NCBI GenBank assembly: GCA_012719235.1
Contig: JAAYAR010000044.1
Span: 1 to 60,952, forward strand
Source: Clostridiales bacterium
GTDB lineage: Bacteria > Bacillota > Clostridia > Oscillospirales > Oscillospiraceae
DNA: 60,952 bases
Reading direction: 5' to 3'
Shown piece after piece: positions 44,899 through 54,648 of the stretch. Made by a program: the position numbers and the translations under genes. Position 1 is the first letter of the stretch; each line of letters starts with the position of its first letter. The notes beneath the pieces were generated by a model that was not told the DNA's origin, did no database searches, and was given only the letters and a program-made list of their open reading frames with translations.

Positions 44899-46785
44899 TT
44901 GCCGGATATAATAAAAGAGCTGCCTGAACATGTCGCTAACCTCATCGCCGCCGGCGAGGTCGTACAGAGACCGGCCTCCGTTGTGAAGGAACTCCTCGAG
45001 AACTCTTCCGACGCCGGGGCAAAAAAGATAACTGTGGAGTTTTCGGACGGTGGGATGACGTTCCTTCGCGTGAGCGATGACGGCTGCGGCATGTCGCCGA
45101 ACGATGCCCGCACTGCTTTTTTGCGCCATGCGACCAGCAAGATAGCCCTCGAGGAGGATCTTGACCGAATCGTAACGATGGGCTTTCGCGGCGAAGCGCT
45201 CGCTTCTATAGCCGCAGTCTCACGCATCGACCTGATAACAAGGGAGCGAGGCAGCATTGAGGGCACCGCGGTGTCGATCGAGGGCGGAACCGTCACCGGC
45301 TTTTCACCTGCAGGCTGTCCGGAGGGCACCACTGTTGTCGTCAGGGATCTGTTTTTCAATACGCCCGCCAGGATGAAATACGTGAAAAAGGATGCGACCG
45401 AGGCCGCCGCGATCGTCGCAGCCGTGCAGGAACAGGCGGTCGCTCACACCGACACGGCGTACAGGCTTCTGCGCGACGGCAGGGAAGTGTTTGCGACCTC
45501 AGGCGGAGGAGATCTGAAAGCTGCGATCTACGACGTGTTCGGACGCGATTTCGCGTCATCCCTGACGGAAGTCAAAGGCGATTTCTCCGGTATCATACTT
45601 ACGGGTTATATAACGAGGCCGACCGCCTCCCGCGGCAGCCGAAGCGCGCAGCACTTTATAGTCAACCGCAGGCCCGTCCGTTCGAGGCTGCTCTCGGCGG
45701 CAGCCGAGGAGGGCTGCAAAACCCGCATCCCGGCAGGGCGGTTTCCGGGTTGTGTGATATGCCTTGAAATGAAGCCGACAGCCGTCGACGTCAACGTGCA
45801 CCCGGCTAAACTCGAGGTAAAATTCAGCTCGGAGCGCGACGCTTTCGACGCCGTATATTTTGCGGTGATGTCTGCGATGTCGCTTGACGAGGGAAGGCCC
45901 GAACTGCTCTTTCGCGGCTCCCGGAAACCGGAATACGCACCCCGGGACAACAAGGGGGGCAATACCGCCTTCCACGCGATGACGATAGACGAATACCGCG
46001 CGATGCTCGACAAGATCGACCGTGATAAAACACGCAGCCCCGGCGGCGCGCGGGACCGGGACGGGTCCGGAGCGAATATGCTATCGCTTCGACCTCCCGC
46101 CGCCCGAGCTCCGCAGGGGGCGGACGGCGGCGGGGCCGCGCTCTTTCACCCGGACACATCGGCGGATGCGGTTCCCGGACAGGCGGCGCAGCAGGCCCCC
46201 CCGGCCCGGGGCGGGCTGGCTGAACAGGCTAAAGTGATCGGAGAGGCGCTGAAGACGTATATTATAGTCGAACAGGAGGACGGGTTGCTGCTGATCGACA
46301 AACACGCGGCGCACGAGCGCATACTGTTCGAGCGCCTGAAGGCCGACAAGACGGCACCGATGTCCCAGATGCTGCTCTCGCCTGAAGTCGCGCGCTTTTC
46401 CCCGAAGGAGGCGCAGGCGCTGATCTCATCGCTCGATCTGCTGAGGGCCGCCGGGTTTGACGCTGAAGATTTCGGGGGAGACAGCCTTATCGTCAGGGCG
46501 ATACCGGCGTGTCTTGACTCGGGCGACGCTCAGGCCGTTCTGCAGGAGATCGCCGGCGACCTGCTCGGCGGCAAGGGGGAGCTCGCGGCGCAGAAGCATG
46601 AAAAACTGTTGTACAGGGTGGCGTGCAGGGCGGCTGTAAAAGCGGGCAGGTCGAGCGACATCCGCGAGCTCAACGCGCTTGCATACGAAGTTTTGTCCCG
46701 GGACGACATAAGGTATTGCCCGCACGGCAGGCCGGTTGCGATAAGCATCAGCAAGTCCTCGCTCGACAGGCAGTTCGGCAGATGA
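44899..46785 (+). CDS. mutL: DNA mismatch repair protein MutL
   Basis: 628 residues. GHKL ATPase motifs: VANLIAAGEVVQRPASVVKE, then DDGCGM, RHATSK and GFRGEAL. The C-terminal endonuclease motif reads DKHAAHERILFE near 468-480 (DxHA(x)2E(x)4E), so this is the nicking MutL type that acts without MutH. TTG codons occur at 44893 and 44899; GAGGGGG is 8 nt from the second, which I chose. It overlaps miaA by 4 nt. Confidence 0.95.
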   Translation: MPDIIKELPEHVANLIAAGEVVQRPASVVKELLENSSDAGAKKITVEFSDGGMTFLRVSDDGCGMSPNDARTAFLRHATSKIALEEDLDRIVTMGFRGEALASIAAVSRIDLITRERGSIEGTAVSIEGGTVTGFSPAGCPEGTTVVVRDLFFNTPARMKYVKKDATEAAAIVAAVQEQAVAHTDTAYRLLRDGREVFATSGGGDLKAAIYDVFGRDFASSLTEVKGDFSGIILTGYITRPTASRGSRSAQHFIVNRRPVRSRLLSAAAEEGCKTRIPAGRFPGCVICLEMKPTAVDVNVHPAKLEVKFSSERDAFDAVYFAVMSAMSLDEGRPELLFRGSRKPEYAPRDNKGGNTAFHAMTIDEYRAMLDKIDRDKTRSPGGARDRDGSGANMLSLRPPAARAPQGADGGGAALFHPDTSADAVPGQAAQQAPPARGGLAEQAKVIGEALKTYIIVEQEDGLLLIDKHAAHERILFERLKADKTAPMSQMLLSPEVARFSPKEAQALISSLDLLRAAGFDAEDFGGDSLIVRAIPACLDSGDAQAVLQEIAGDLLGGKGELAAQKHEKLLYRVACRAAVKAGRSSDIRELNALAYEVLSRDDIRYCPHGRPVAISISKSSLDRQFGR

Positions 46786-47726
46786 GCGAAAAGGAGAGGA
46801 TCATCTGCGTGTGCGGGCCGACAGCCTCCGGGAAGTCGGCGCTGGGTATTGTCCTGGCGCTCGATCTCGGCGGCGAGGTAATATCCTGCGACTCGATGCA
46901 GGTCTACAGGGGAATGGACATAGGCACGGCAAAACCGGGCCCCGCGGAGATCGCGGTTGTACCGCACCACATGATCGACGTGGCCGATCCGTTTGAAGAC
47001 TACTCGGCCGCCCGATATGCCGAAGAGGCGGCCTCGTGCATAACGGGCGTCATATCCCGAGGCAAGCTTCCGATTGTAGTAGGCGGAACCGGACTGTATT
47101 TTGACGCGCTCATAAAGGGCGGCGATTACGCACCGAAGCCCGACCCTGCAGTGAGAGAGGAACTGAGTGCACTTGCGAGGACCCGTGGGGGGGAGTATCT
47201 GTTTTCGATGCTCAAAGAGCAGGACCCTCAATCGGCCGCCAGGCTGCACGTAAATGACACAAAAAGGATCATCCGGGCTCTCGAGGTCAAGATCGCTACC
47301 GGCATCACGCTCTCGGAGCACAACGAGCGAAGCAGGTCGATCCCTCCGCGATACGAAGCGGTGATGATAGGGCTTGATTTTGAACACCGAGAAGCGCTTT
47401 ACGACAGGATCAACAGGCGCGTTGACGAGATGTTTGCCAGAGGCCTTGTCGGGGAGGTCGCCTCGCTGATACGGAGCGGAGTCAGCGATTCGTGCACGGC
47501 GATGCAGGCTATAGGGTATAAAGAGACGGCTGCATACCTGCGCGGGGAGTGCACGCTTGACGGAGCTGTCGAGGCGGTAAAGCTCGCGACGCGACGCTAC
47601 GCAAAGAGGCAGCTGACGTGGTTTCGCAGGTACGGGCGGATGAAGTGGATCATCCAGCCGGACACGCCGGACCCGGACGAAGTGCGGCGGCTTTCGACGC
47701 AATACGCGCTCTCAAGTGAAATATAA
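46782..47726 (+). CDS. miaA: tRNA dimethylallyltransferase MiaA
   Basis: 314 residues. The P-loop [12 protein letters not shown] lies near residue 9, then [19 protein letters not shown] and [10 protein letters not shown], and the C-terminal half contains [14 protein letters not shown]. It transfers the isopentenyl group to A37 of UNN-reading tRNAs. The open frame extends back into mutL, but the ATG at 46782 overlaps the mutL stop (ATGA) and begins the conserved core. Confidence 0.96.
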   Translation: MSEKERIICVCGPTASGKSALGIVLALDLGGEVISCDSMQVYRGMDIGTAKPGPAEIAVVPHHMIDVADPFEDYSAARYAEEAASCITGVISRGKLPIVVGGTGLYFDALIKGGDYAPKPDPAVREELSALARTRGGEYLFSMLKEQDPQSAARLHVNDTKRIIRALEVKIATGITLSEHNERSRSIPPRYEAVMIGLDFEHREALYDRINRRVDEMFARGLVGEVASLIRSGVSDSCTAMQAIGYKETAAYLRGECTLDGAVEAVKLATRRYAKRQLTWFRRYGRMKWIIQPDTPDPDEVRRLSTQYALSSEI

Positions 47727-47770
47727 TGACCTCGCGGTTTTCCGCGAAACTGAAAGAAGGGGTCATAAGA

Positions 47771-48001
47771 ATGCAAAAGGACAGAGAACTTCAGGATCTT
47801 TTTTTGAATCAGGCCAGGAAGGAAAAGCTGGCTGTAACGGTTTTTCTTGTTAACGGTTTCCAGATACGCGGACTGGTCACGGGATTTGACAACTTCACGG
47901 TCGTCATAATGTCGGAAGGCAAACAGCAGATGATATACAAGCACGCGATCTCAACGATCGTTCCGGCAAGACCCCTGAGCCTGACAGCCGAGGAGACATA
48001 G
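47771..48001 (+). CDS. hfq: RNA chaperone Hfq
   Basis: 76 residues, typical length. Sm1 is [23 protein letters not shown] and Sm2 contains the YKHAIS motif. It forms a hexamer that binds sRNA and mRNA. The frame is open 15 codons earlier, but AAGGGG lies 8 nt before the ATG at 47771. The miaA-hfq order is widely conserved. Confidence 0.96.
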   Translation: MQKDRELQDLFLNQARKEKLAVTVFLVNGFQIRGLVTGFDNFTVVIMSEGKQQMIYKHAISTIVPARPLSLTAEET

Positions 48002-48043
48002 AATCATCCTTATTAGGAGCCTTTGAAGGGCGGTACACAGCAG

Positions 48044-49261
48044 ATGAAGCGCAGGAACACGACGTACACTATTGCGCTGACAGCGCTTGTCGCTGCGGTG
48101 ACGGTCTATATAACACTGTACATAGTCGGTATGCTCAAGAACCCTTTTCAATCGGTGCCTGCCGTGCGCTACACCTATGAAGAGAGCCTCAGCGCGACCG
48201 GGTACGTTGTACGAAACGAGGAAGTACTCACGACGCAATATGATCTCGTCGAGCCGGTGCACGCCGCGGGCGAGAGAGTAGCGGCGGGAGAGGTCATCGC
48301 GCGGATTTACTCGGACGAGAAGGCGTACCGGCTTGTACGGGAGATAGACGAACTGGAATCAAGGCTTGAACAGATTCGCAGGACATTTGATTCCTCCGCC
48401 TCGGGCGGCGATGCCTCGTCCCTTGAGACACAGATCAATGCCGCGCTCATGTCGCTCTCAGGCACGGCCCGCAAGGACAATATCCATGAATATGAAGACC
48501 GTGCGGAGAACCTTAAGAGCCTGCTTTTGCGCAAGGAGTATCTGTACGGGCGCGCTGACAGTCTCGAGCAGACCGTCAGGCGCCTGGAGAGTGAGATCGC
48601 TTCCTTAAAGAGGGCCGGAGGTTCCGGGTTCACCGATATCCTGTCCGAGAGGGCGGGCACTTTCTCTCCTTTTGTCGACGGGTATGAGCGCATTCTGAAC
48701 ACCAGTGTTCTGGAAGGGATGACTCTTGAGGATTTCGACGAGCTTGAGACTGTCGAAGCAGCCGCTCCCGCGGGCGCATACGGGAAAATAATCAGCGGCA
48801 CAAAGTGGTGTTTCGTCGCCGCGGTCGATTCGGACGATATAGAGGGGCTCCGTGTGGGCAACAAGGTCTCGGTGCTCTTCGCGGGAAATTTCGGCCGAAA
48901 GATAGAAATGAGGATCTTGTATCTGACCGAGGGCATGGACGGAAGGACACTTATCACTCTTCAGGCGAAAGGCAGCCTGCATTCCGTGACAGCCCTGCGC
49001 CGACAGACGGTTGAGATGTCGTTCGGGGCATATGAGGGTATACGCATACCGAAGAGAGCTCTTGCGATCTCGTCCGACGGCACGCGCGGCGTGTACTGCG
49101 TTGACGGGATGACGGCGTCATTTAAGAAGGTCACCATAATAAACCAGACGGGGGACTACTATATAGTCCGTGAAGACAAGGACGACCCGTTCGCGCTGCG
49201 CGTCGGGAACGAGGTCATTGTCACTCTGAAAGGCATATACGAAGGGAAGATACTCGAGTGA
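48044..49261 (+). CDS. HlyD-like membrane-anchored protein
   Basis: 405 residues. An N-terminal transmembrane helix (about 8-30) precedes an extracytoplasmic part with a lipoyl/barrel-sandwich-like segment (ATGYVVRNEEVL..., VEPVHAAGERVAAGEVIARIY), a coiled-coil helix pair (about 95-200) and beta-barrel segments ending GNEVIVTLKGIYEGKI. It is annotated as an HlyD-family adaptor in Firmicutes, where it sits beside ylmE-sepF-divIVA without an exporter; a role at the division site is possible but unproven. Start choice is uncertain: a TTG at 48023 is too close to AGGAG, and the ATG at 48044 follows GAAGGGCGG. Confidence 0.78.
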   Translation: MKRRNTTYTIALTALVAAVTVYITLYIVGMLKNPFQSVPAVRYTYEESLSATGYVVRNEEVLTTQYDLVEPVHAAGERVAAGEVIARIYSDEKAYRLVREIDELESRLEQIRRTFDSSASGGDASSLETQINAALMSLSGTARKDNIHEYEDRAENLKSLLLRKEYLYGRADSLEQTVRRLESEIASLKRAGGSGFTDILSERAGTFSPFVDGYERILNTSVLEGMTLEDFDELETVEAAAPAGAYGKIISGTKWCFVAAVDSDDIEGLRVGNKVSVLFAGNFGRKIEMRILYLTEGMDGRTLITLQAKGSLHSVTALRRQTVEMSFGAYEGIRIPKRALAISSDGTRGVYCVDGMTASFKKVTIINQTGDYYIVREDKDDPFALRVGNEVIVTLKGIYEGKILE

Positions 49262-49944
49262 GCATAGCAGACAACATCGCGCGGGTGCGTGAGCGCATGG
49301 CAGACGCGGCTTACGGGGCCGGAAGGAAAGACAAAGTCATGCTGACCGCCGCGACAAAGACTCGGACCGCACTGGAGATTCAGGAGGCTATAGCGGCGGG
49401 GGTCGACGCCTGCGGGGAAAACCGCGTACAGGAGATGATGAGAAAGTATTCGGAAAACGCGTATGACGGCGCGCCCTTACATTACATAGGGAAGCTGCAG
49501 CGCAACAAGGTCAAATATACCATAGGCACGGCGCAGCTGATCGAGTCGGTGGATTCGGTCGAGCTGATGGACGAGATCTCGCGCATTGCGGTGGTCAAGG
49601 GAGTGGTCCAGGACGTACTGCTTGAGGTCAATATCGGCGGGGAGAGCGCAAAGGCGGGGGCGAGACCGGAGGATCTGGAACGCCTTCTTGAACGAGCGGC
49701 GTCGCTTAAGGGCATCCGGGTGAGAGGGCTGATGGCCATACCTCCCGCAGCGGAAAGGCCGGGCGCCAACCGTCCATATTTCCGGGCTATGTACAAGCTT
49801 TATGTTGACATAAGGTCAAAAAAATACGATAATATCAACATTGACATATTGTCCATGGGTATGAGTGATGATTTTGAAGATGCGATCAGAGAAGGATCCA
49901 GTGCTGTCAGAATTGGCAGCGCGATTTTTGGCGCGCGCGAATGA
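49258..49944 (+). CDS. ylmE: PLP-binding protein of the YggS/YlmE family
   Basis: 228 residues in an alanine-racemase-like barrel. The N-terminal AATKTRTALEIQEAI carries the PLP lysine, then GENRVQEM, HYIGKLQRNK and the phosphate-binding SMGMSDDFEDAIREGSSAVRIGSAIFG. It acts in PLP and amino-acid homeostasis. GTG start overlaps the upstream stop (GTGA). In Firmicutes it is the first gene of the ylm division cluster. Confidence 0.94.
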   Translation: MSIADNIARVRERMADAAYGAGRKDKVMLTAATKTRTALEIQEAIAAGVDACGENRVQEMMRKYSENAYDGAPLHYIGKLQRNKVKYTIGTAQLIESVDSVELMDEISRIAVVKGVVQDVLLEVNIGGESAKAGARPEDLERLLERAASLKGIRVRGLMAIPPAAERPGANRPYFRAMYKLYVDIRSKKYDNINIDILSMGMSDDFEDAIREGSSAVRIGSAIFGARE

Positions 49945-49974
49945 GCGCGCAAGCCGCAGAAAGGACAGCACCAG

Positions 49975-50409
49975 ATGGGACTGCTTGATGAGATAAAGAA
50001 ACTGACCCGCCCGTATACGGAGGACGAGGACGTTTTTTCAGAATATATGCCTGCCGAAAAAAAGAGGTCCCGGGATTCCGCGCCAGTATCTTTTGAGGAC
50101 AAAAGGAGCAAGGTCGTAAATATCCACACCACCACGCAGCTGCAGGTGGTTCTCACAAAGCCGGAGCGCTATGAAAACGTCACGGACATAGCCGATCATC
50201 TTAAAGAAAAACGTACCGTCGTACTTAACCTCGAATCGGCGAACAGGGAGGTCGCCCGCAGGATCCTGGATTTTCTTTGCGGAGTGGCATACGCGCTCGA
50301 CGGGAAGATCAAAAAGGTGGCGGAGCGCACATATATCGTGACGCCTTTCAATGTGGACATAATGGGCGACTTGATTGACGAGCTTGAGAGCACGGGCGTG
50401 TATTTTTAA
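49975..50409 (+). CDS. sepF: Cell division protein SepF
   Basis: 144 residues. The N-terminal amphipathic membrane-targeting helix MGLLDEIKKLTRPY is followed by an acidic linker and the C-terminal SepF core (VVLTKPERYENVTDIADHLKEKRTVVLNLE..., then FLCGVAYALDGKIKKVAERTYIVTP). It tethers FtsZ to the membrane. The AAAGGACAG site lies 8 nt before the ATG. Confidence 0.95.
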   Translation: MGLLDEIKKLTRPYTEDEDVFSEYMPAEKKRSRDSAPVSFEDKRSKVVNIHTTTQLQVVLTKPERYENVTDIADHLKEKRTVVLNLESANREVARRILDFLCGVAYALDGKIKKVAERTYIVTPFNVDIMGDLIDELESTGVYF

Positions 50410-50442
50410 TACCGGGATTAATTATTAAGGAGGCCGCATAGA

Positions 50443-51153
50443 ATGCTGACGCCACAGGAAGTTCAGGAAAAGACTTTTCCAAAAGCCGTGTTCGGCGGTT
50501 ATGATATGGCAGCGGTGGATGATTTCCTCGAGCCGCTGTCAGAAGACTATATTACACTGTATAAAGAGAACGCTGTGCTCAAGAACAAGATGAAGGTCCT
50601 TGTTGACACGGTTGAGAGCTATCGCAGCACCGAGGACGCTATGCGCTCGATTCTGGTAAACGCTCAAAGGACAGCGGACCAGATAGTGGCCGAGGCGCAA
50701 AGTAAGGCCAACGCTATACTCAGCGAGGCGGAGAATACCGTCGCCGGAAAGGTCGGTGATCTCGAAGGCGCCATAAAGCTCAGAGAATCTCAGCTTCTTA
50801 CGGCAAAGCAGAACACTTTGAACTACATTGAAAAAATGCGCAAAGTCTATCTTCGCCAGCTGGAGTTCCTTGACAACCTTGAGAATCTTGACGAGCACAA
50901 GGGAGTCAAAAATGAAACACCCTCCGAAGCGCAGCCTCAGGACGCCTCCGGGAGCGATGCCGTCCCCGATGACGCTCCGCCCGATACGGTGGAGAACGGT
51001 GAGGCTCTTGAGGAGACGCGCCGTATCGAACTGCCCGAGCAAGAACCCGAAAAGCCGTTAAACACAAAAAAAGCGGCAGGCCAGGAGAGCTCCTCAAGAC
51101 CTAAGTTTGAGTTCGTCGATCTCCAGTTCGGAAAAGATTACGAGCTTAAATAA
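50443..51153 (+). CDS. divIVA: DivIVA-domain protein
   Basis: 236 residues. The N-terminal DivIVA motif MLTPQEVQEKTFPKAVFGGYDMAAVDDFLE recognises curved membrane. A long coiled coil follows (about 30-150). The C-terminal 80 residues are low-complexity, rich in Pro, Ala, Glu and Asp (disordered), and a basic tail ends FEFVDLQFGKDYELK. It localises to septa and poles and controls Z-ring placement. AAGGAGG precedes the ATG. It is the last gene of the cluster; a terminator follows. Confidence 0.92.
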   Translation: MLTPQEVQEKTFPKAVFGGYDMAAVDDFLEPLSEDYITLYKENAVLKNKMKVLVDTVESYRSTEDAMRSILVNAQRTADQIVAEAQSKANAILSEAENTVAGKVGDLEGAIKLRESQLLTAKQNTLNYIEKMRKVYLRQLEFLDNLENLDEHKGVKNETPSEAQPQDASGSDAVPDDAPPDTVENGEALEETRRIELPEQEPEKPLNTKKAAGQESSSRPKFEFVDLQFGKDYELK

Positions 51154-51184
51154 GGCAAATTGCGATATATTGGAAACAATAAGG

Positions 51185-51217
51185 AAGTGGGGCGGGCGCT
51201 CTGCCCGCTCCGCTTTT
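51185..51217 (+). terminator. Rho-independent terminator of the sepF-divIVA operon
   Basis: A 13-bp stem with two G-U pairs (51185-51197 with 51203-51215) followed by TTTT. It separates divIVA from ileS. No T-box is present in the 97-nt gap. Confidence 0.82.
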
Positions 51218-51249
51218 TATAGACAAACAGTATAGGAGAGTCCAAACCG

Positions 51250-54033
51250 ATGGCAAAGGATTATAACGGCACTCTGAATCTGCCGAAGACCGATTTTCCC
51301 ATGAGGGCTAACCTGCCCGCGCGCGAGCCGGACATGCTGAAAGACAGGGAGCAAAAGGATATATACCGCCGCCTGACAGAGCGAAGCGCGGGCGCGCCGA
51401 CTTTCATCCTGCACGACGGCCCGCCTTTCAGCAACGGGAACATCCACATGGGGACCGCTCTCAATAAGGTCCTTAAAGACTTCATTGTCAGATACAAGAC
51501 AATGCGCGGTTTTCATGCCCCATACGTTCCCGGGTGGGACAACCACGGCATGCCCATCGAGAGCGCGATAATAAAAAAGAGCAAGCTCGACAGGAAAAAC
51601 ATGACTGTGCCGGAGTTCCGCAGCGCCTGCAGAGACTTTGCACTCAACTTTGTGAATATTCAGCGAACGGAGTTCAAGCGCCTGGGCGTCATGGGAGACT
51701 GGGACAACCCCTATCTTACGATGAGCCCGGAGTTCGAGGCGCTTGAAGTCAAGGTGTTCGGCAGTATGTACGAAAAAGGCTATATCTATAAAGGCCTGAA
51801 ACCCGTGTACTGGTGTCCTCACGACGAGACGGCGCTCGCCGAAGCTGAAATCGAGTATGCAAACGATAAGTGCATGTCCATATATGTCAAATTTAAAGTA
51901 CGCGACGACAGAGGGCTCCTGAGAGCGTACACCGACCTTGACAGGACTTACTTTGTCATCTGGACGACTACCACGTGGACTATTCCCGGCAACCTTGCGA
52001 TATGCCTGAACCCCGATTTCGAGTATATTCTGATGAAGGTGCCCTCCGGCGAGACGTATATCGTCGCAAAAGAGCTGGCCGAAACCGTGGCGAAGAAGGC
52101 GGGCGCAGACAACTTCGAGATCCTTGCGACGATGAAGGGCAAGGACTTTGAGCTGATGACGGCTTCGCACCCCCTTTATGAAAGGGATTCTTTGATAATA
52201 TCGGGAAGGCACGTCACGCTTGAAGCGGGGACGGGCTGCGTTCACACCGCTCCGGGCCACGGCCTTGACGACTATAACGTCTGCAGGAATTACGGTATCG
52301 AACCCTTTGTCCCCGTGGACGCCCAGGGAAAAATGACCTCCGATTCGGGACCTTTTGAGGGCCTTTCCTACGAAAAAGCAAACACCGCCATCGCCGACGC
52401 GCTGCAGGCGGCAGGCGCCCTGCTCGCCTCTGAGGAACTGGAGCACTCGTACCCGCACTGCTGGCGGTGCAAGCAGCCCGTCATCTACCGCGCCACACCG
52501 CAGTGGTTCTGTTCGGTAGAGGCTTTCAGGGCCGAGGCCATAGCGGCCTGCGACCAGGTTGAGTGGATACCCGCGTGGGGACTCGAGCGCATGAAGGCCA
52601 TGATCTCCGAACGCGCCGACTGGTGCATATCGCGCCAGCGCCACTGGGGGCTGCCGATACCGGTCTTCTACTGCGAAAAGTGCGGCAAGCCCGTGTGCAC
52701 TCCCGAGACGATCGATGCCGTAAGCGCGCTTTTTGCAAAAGAGGGTTCGAACGCCTGGTTTGAAACCGCGGCGAGCGATATCCTGCCGGGAGGGTTTGCG
52801 TGCCCGTTCTGCGAAGGCACGGAGTTTTCAAAAGAGACCGATACGCTCGACGGGTGGTTTGACTCAGGTTCCACGCATATCGCCTCGCTCGATAAAGACA
52901 ACCCTGCACACTGGCCGGCCGACCTCTACCTCGAAGGGGGCGACCAGTACAGGGGCTGGTTCCAGTCCTCCCTTTTAACGGCTGTTGCTCTGCGCGGCAG
53001 GGCCCCCTACCGGGCTGTTCTGACAAACGGCTGGGTCGTGGACGGCGAGGGGAAGGCCATGCACAAGTCCCTCGGAAACTCAATAGCGCCCGAGGAGGTC
53101 ATAAAACAGTACGGGGCGGACCTGCTGCGGCTCTGGGTCGCATCCTCCGACTACAAGGTGGACGTGCGCGTGTCAGACAATATATTCAAGCAGCTCTCGC
53201 AGGCGTATCTGAAGATCCGCAACACGGCCCGATATATACTCGGAAACATCTGGGACTTTGATCCCGACAACCCGGTGCCGTACGATTCGATGCCGGAGCT
53301 CGACAAATGGGCGCTTTCAAAGCTGAACGCCCTAATCCGCAGATGCGTCGCCGCATACGAAGCGTTTGAGTTCCACGTCATATACCACGCCGTGCGCAAT
53401 TTCTGCGTGACGGAGATGTCGAATTTCTATCTTGATATTATCAAGGACAGGCTGTACTGCGAGGGCGCCGACAGTCCGGGCCGCCGCAGCGCGCAGACCG
53501 CTATGTTCATTATCCTTGACGCGCTGGAGCGCCTGCTCGCCCCCATACTTGCATTCACGACCGACGAGATCTGGCAGTTCATGCCCCATCGGAGCGGTGA
53601 AGAGCTCGACAGCGTAATGTTTGCTTCCATGCCGGAGCCTGTTCCCGAATACGATTTCTCAGCCGAAAAGAATGAGCGCTGGGACAGGCTTATGGACCTG
53701 CGCCTTGACGTCAACAAAGCCCTTGAGAATGCCCGCGCGGAGAAAGCGGTAGGAAAACCGCTCGACGCCGAGGTAACGCTTTTTGTCTCCCACGGCGCGG
53801 AAAGAGATTTTGAAAAAGCCGCGTGCATGGACCTCGCGGAGTGCTTTATCGTCTCCGCGGTGCACATTGTGTACGGGGGCGGCAGCGGCTTCGAAGGAGA
53901 ATACTTCCCGGGTGTCACGGTGAAAATCGAGCCGAGCTCGGCGCAAAAGTGCGACCGGTGCTGGGTGCACAGCCATGAAGTCAATGCCGATGGCCTGTGT
54001 CCGCGCTGCGCGGGCGTCGTCAGCGGGATGTAA
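51250..54033 (+). CDS. ileS: Isoleucyl-tRNA synthetase
   Basis: 927 residues. The HIGH-equivalent SNGNIHMGTALNK lies near residue 66, the editing domain contains the TTTTWTIPGN threonine-rich strand and the KMSKS-equivalent is GKAMHKSLGN near 600. The C-terminal zinc site is CDRCWVHSHEV...CPRC. It charges tRNA-Ile. AGGAGAG precedes the ATG at 51250. Firmicutes often control ileS by a T-box, but none fits in the short upstream gap. Confidence 0.97.
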   Translation: MAKDYNGTLNLPKTDFPMRANLPAREPDMLKDREQKDIYRRLTERSAGAPTFILHDGPPFSNGNIHMGTALNKVLKDFIVRYKTMRGFHAPYVPGWDNHGMPIESAIIKKSKLDRKNMTVPEFRSACRDFALNFVNIQRTEFKRLGVMGDWDNPYLTMSPEFEALEVKVFGSMYEKGYIYKGLKPVYWCPHDETALAEAEIEYANDKCMSIYVKFKVRDDRGLLRAYTDLDRTYFVIWTTTTWTIPGNLAICLNPDFEYILMKVPSGETYIVAKELAETVAKKAGADNFEILATMKGKDFELMTASHPLYERDSLIISGRHVTLEAGTGCVHTAPGHGLDDYNVCRNYGIEPFVPVDAQGKMTSDSGPFEGLSYEKANTAIADALQAAGALLASEELEHSYPHCWRCKQPVIYRATPQWFCSVEAFRAEAIAACDQVEWIPAWGLERMKAMISERADWCISRQRHWGLPIPVFYCEKCGKPVCTPETIDAVSALFAKEGSNAWFETAASDILPGGFACPFCEGTEFSKETDTLDGWFDSGSTHIASLDKDNPAHWPADLYLEGGDQYRGWFQSSLLTAVALRGRAPYRAVLTNGWVVDGEGKAMHKSLGNSIAPEEVIKQYGADLLRLWVASSDYKVDVRVSDNIFKQLSQAYLKIRNTARYILGNIWDFDPDNPVPYDSMPELDKWALSKLNALIRRCVAAYEAFEFHVIYHAVRNFCVTEMSNFYLDIIKDRLYCEGADSPGRRSAQTAMFIILDALERLLAPILAFTTDEIWQFMPHRSGEELDSVMFASMPEPVPEYDFSAEKNERWDRLMDLRLDVNKALENARAEKAVGKPLDAEVTLFVSHGAERDFEKAACMDLAECFIVSAVHIVYGGGSGFEGEYFPGVTVKIEPSSAQKCDRCWVHSHEVNADGLCPRCAGVVSGM

Positions 54034-54138
54034 GACGCCCAGATGCGGTCTGTTCGCCGCACGCACTTTCCGCTCTGCCATCCGCCGCGGCATCGGTTCC
54101 GTATCGGGCAGACGGACAAAACTTAGGACGGTAACAGC

Positions 54139-54648
54139 ATGCAGTATATCTTCACGGCGATCCTGCTGGCGCTTTGCGACAGATTTCTCAAGCTCTATAT
54201 CATCAGAAATATAGCTTTCGGAGAGCGCGTGCCTTTTATCAGGGGAGTGCTTGACCTGACGCATGTCGAGAACACGGGCGCCGCTTTCGGCAGACTTCAG
54301 GGTATGCGCTGGCCTCTCGTCGCGATATCGGCGGCGGCTGTGATCGTGATATTCGCTCTTATACTTACGAGGAAGGTCCGCCGGCCGTTCGCCGTATGGT
54401 CGCTTACCCTGATGGCGGGGGGCGCTCTGGGCAACCTTGTGGACAGATTGCTCTACGGCCGCGTTGTCGACATGTTCCTTCTGACTTTCGTGGACTTTGC
54501 CATTTTTAATCTGGCCGACTGCTTTATCGACGTCGGCGGCATCGCGCTGTGCATTTATCTGATCTTTATATCCGGACGCGAGGATAAAGAGGCCAAAGAG
54601 GCTAAAGAGGCAGAAAAGGCGAGCCACGGGGGCGGCGGCGATGGATGA
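54139..54648 (+). CDS. lspA: Lipoprotein signal peptidase (signal peptidase II)
   Basis: 169 residues with four transmembrane helices. Conserved blocks are the first-helix DRFLKLY, the VENTGAAFG block, GNLVDRLLYGRVVDM with the first catalytic Asp, and FAIFNLADCFI with the second. It cleaves the signal peptide of prolipoproteins such as the one at 10962. The C-terminal tail is Lys/Glu-rich. It overlaps rluD by 8 nt. ileS-lspA-rluD is a common order. Confidence 0.96.
   Translation: MQYIFTAILLALCDRFLKLYIIRNIAFGERVPFIRGVLDLTHVENTGAAFGRLQGMRWPLVAISAAAVIVIFALILTRKVRRPFAVWSLTLMAGGALGNLVDRLLYGRVVDMFLLTFVDFAIFNLADCFIDVGGIALCIYLIFISGREDKEAKEAKEAEKASHGGGGDG

Noticed and set aside
46623-46781. 53-codon N-terminal extension of MiaA
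   Set aside because: It lies in the mutL coding region; the ATGA overlap at 46782 gives the conserved start.
51154-51249. T-box riboswitch before ileS
   Set aside because: Only 97 nt are available and mostly occupied by the divIVA terminator; no T-box or specifier loop sequence is seen.
51217-52644. Minus-strand ORF of 475 codons
   Set aside because: Antisense of ileS; composition is that of a shadow frame.
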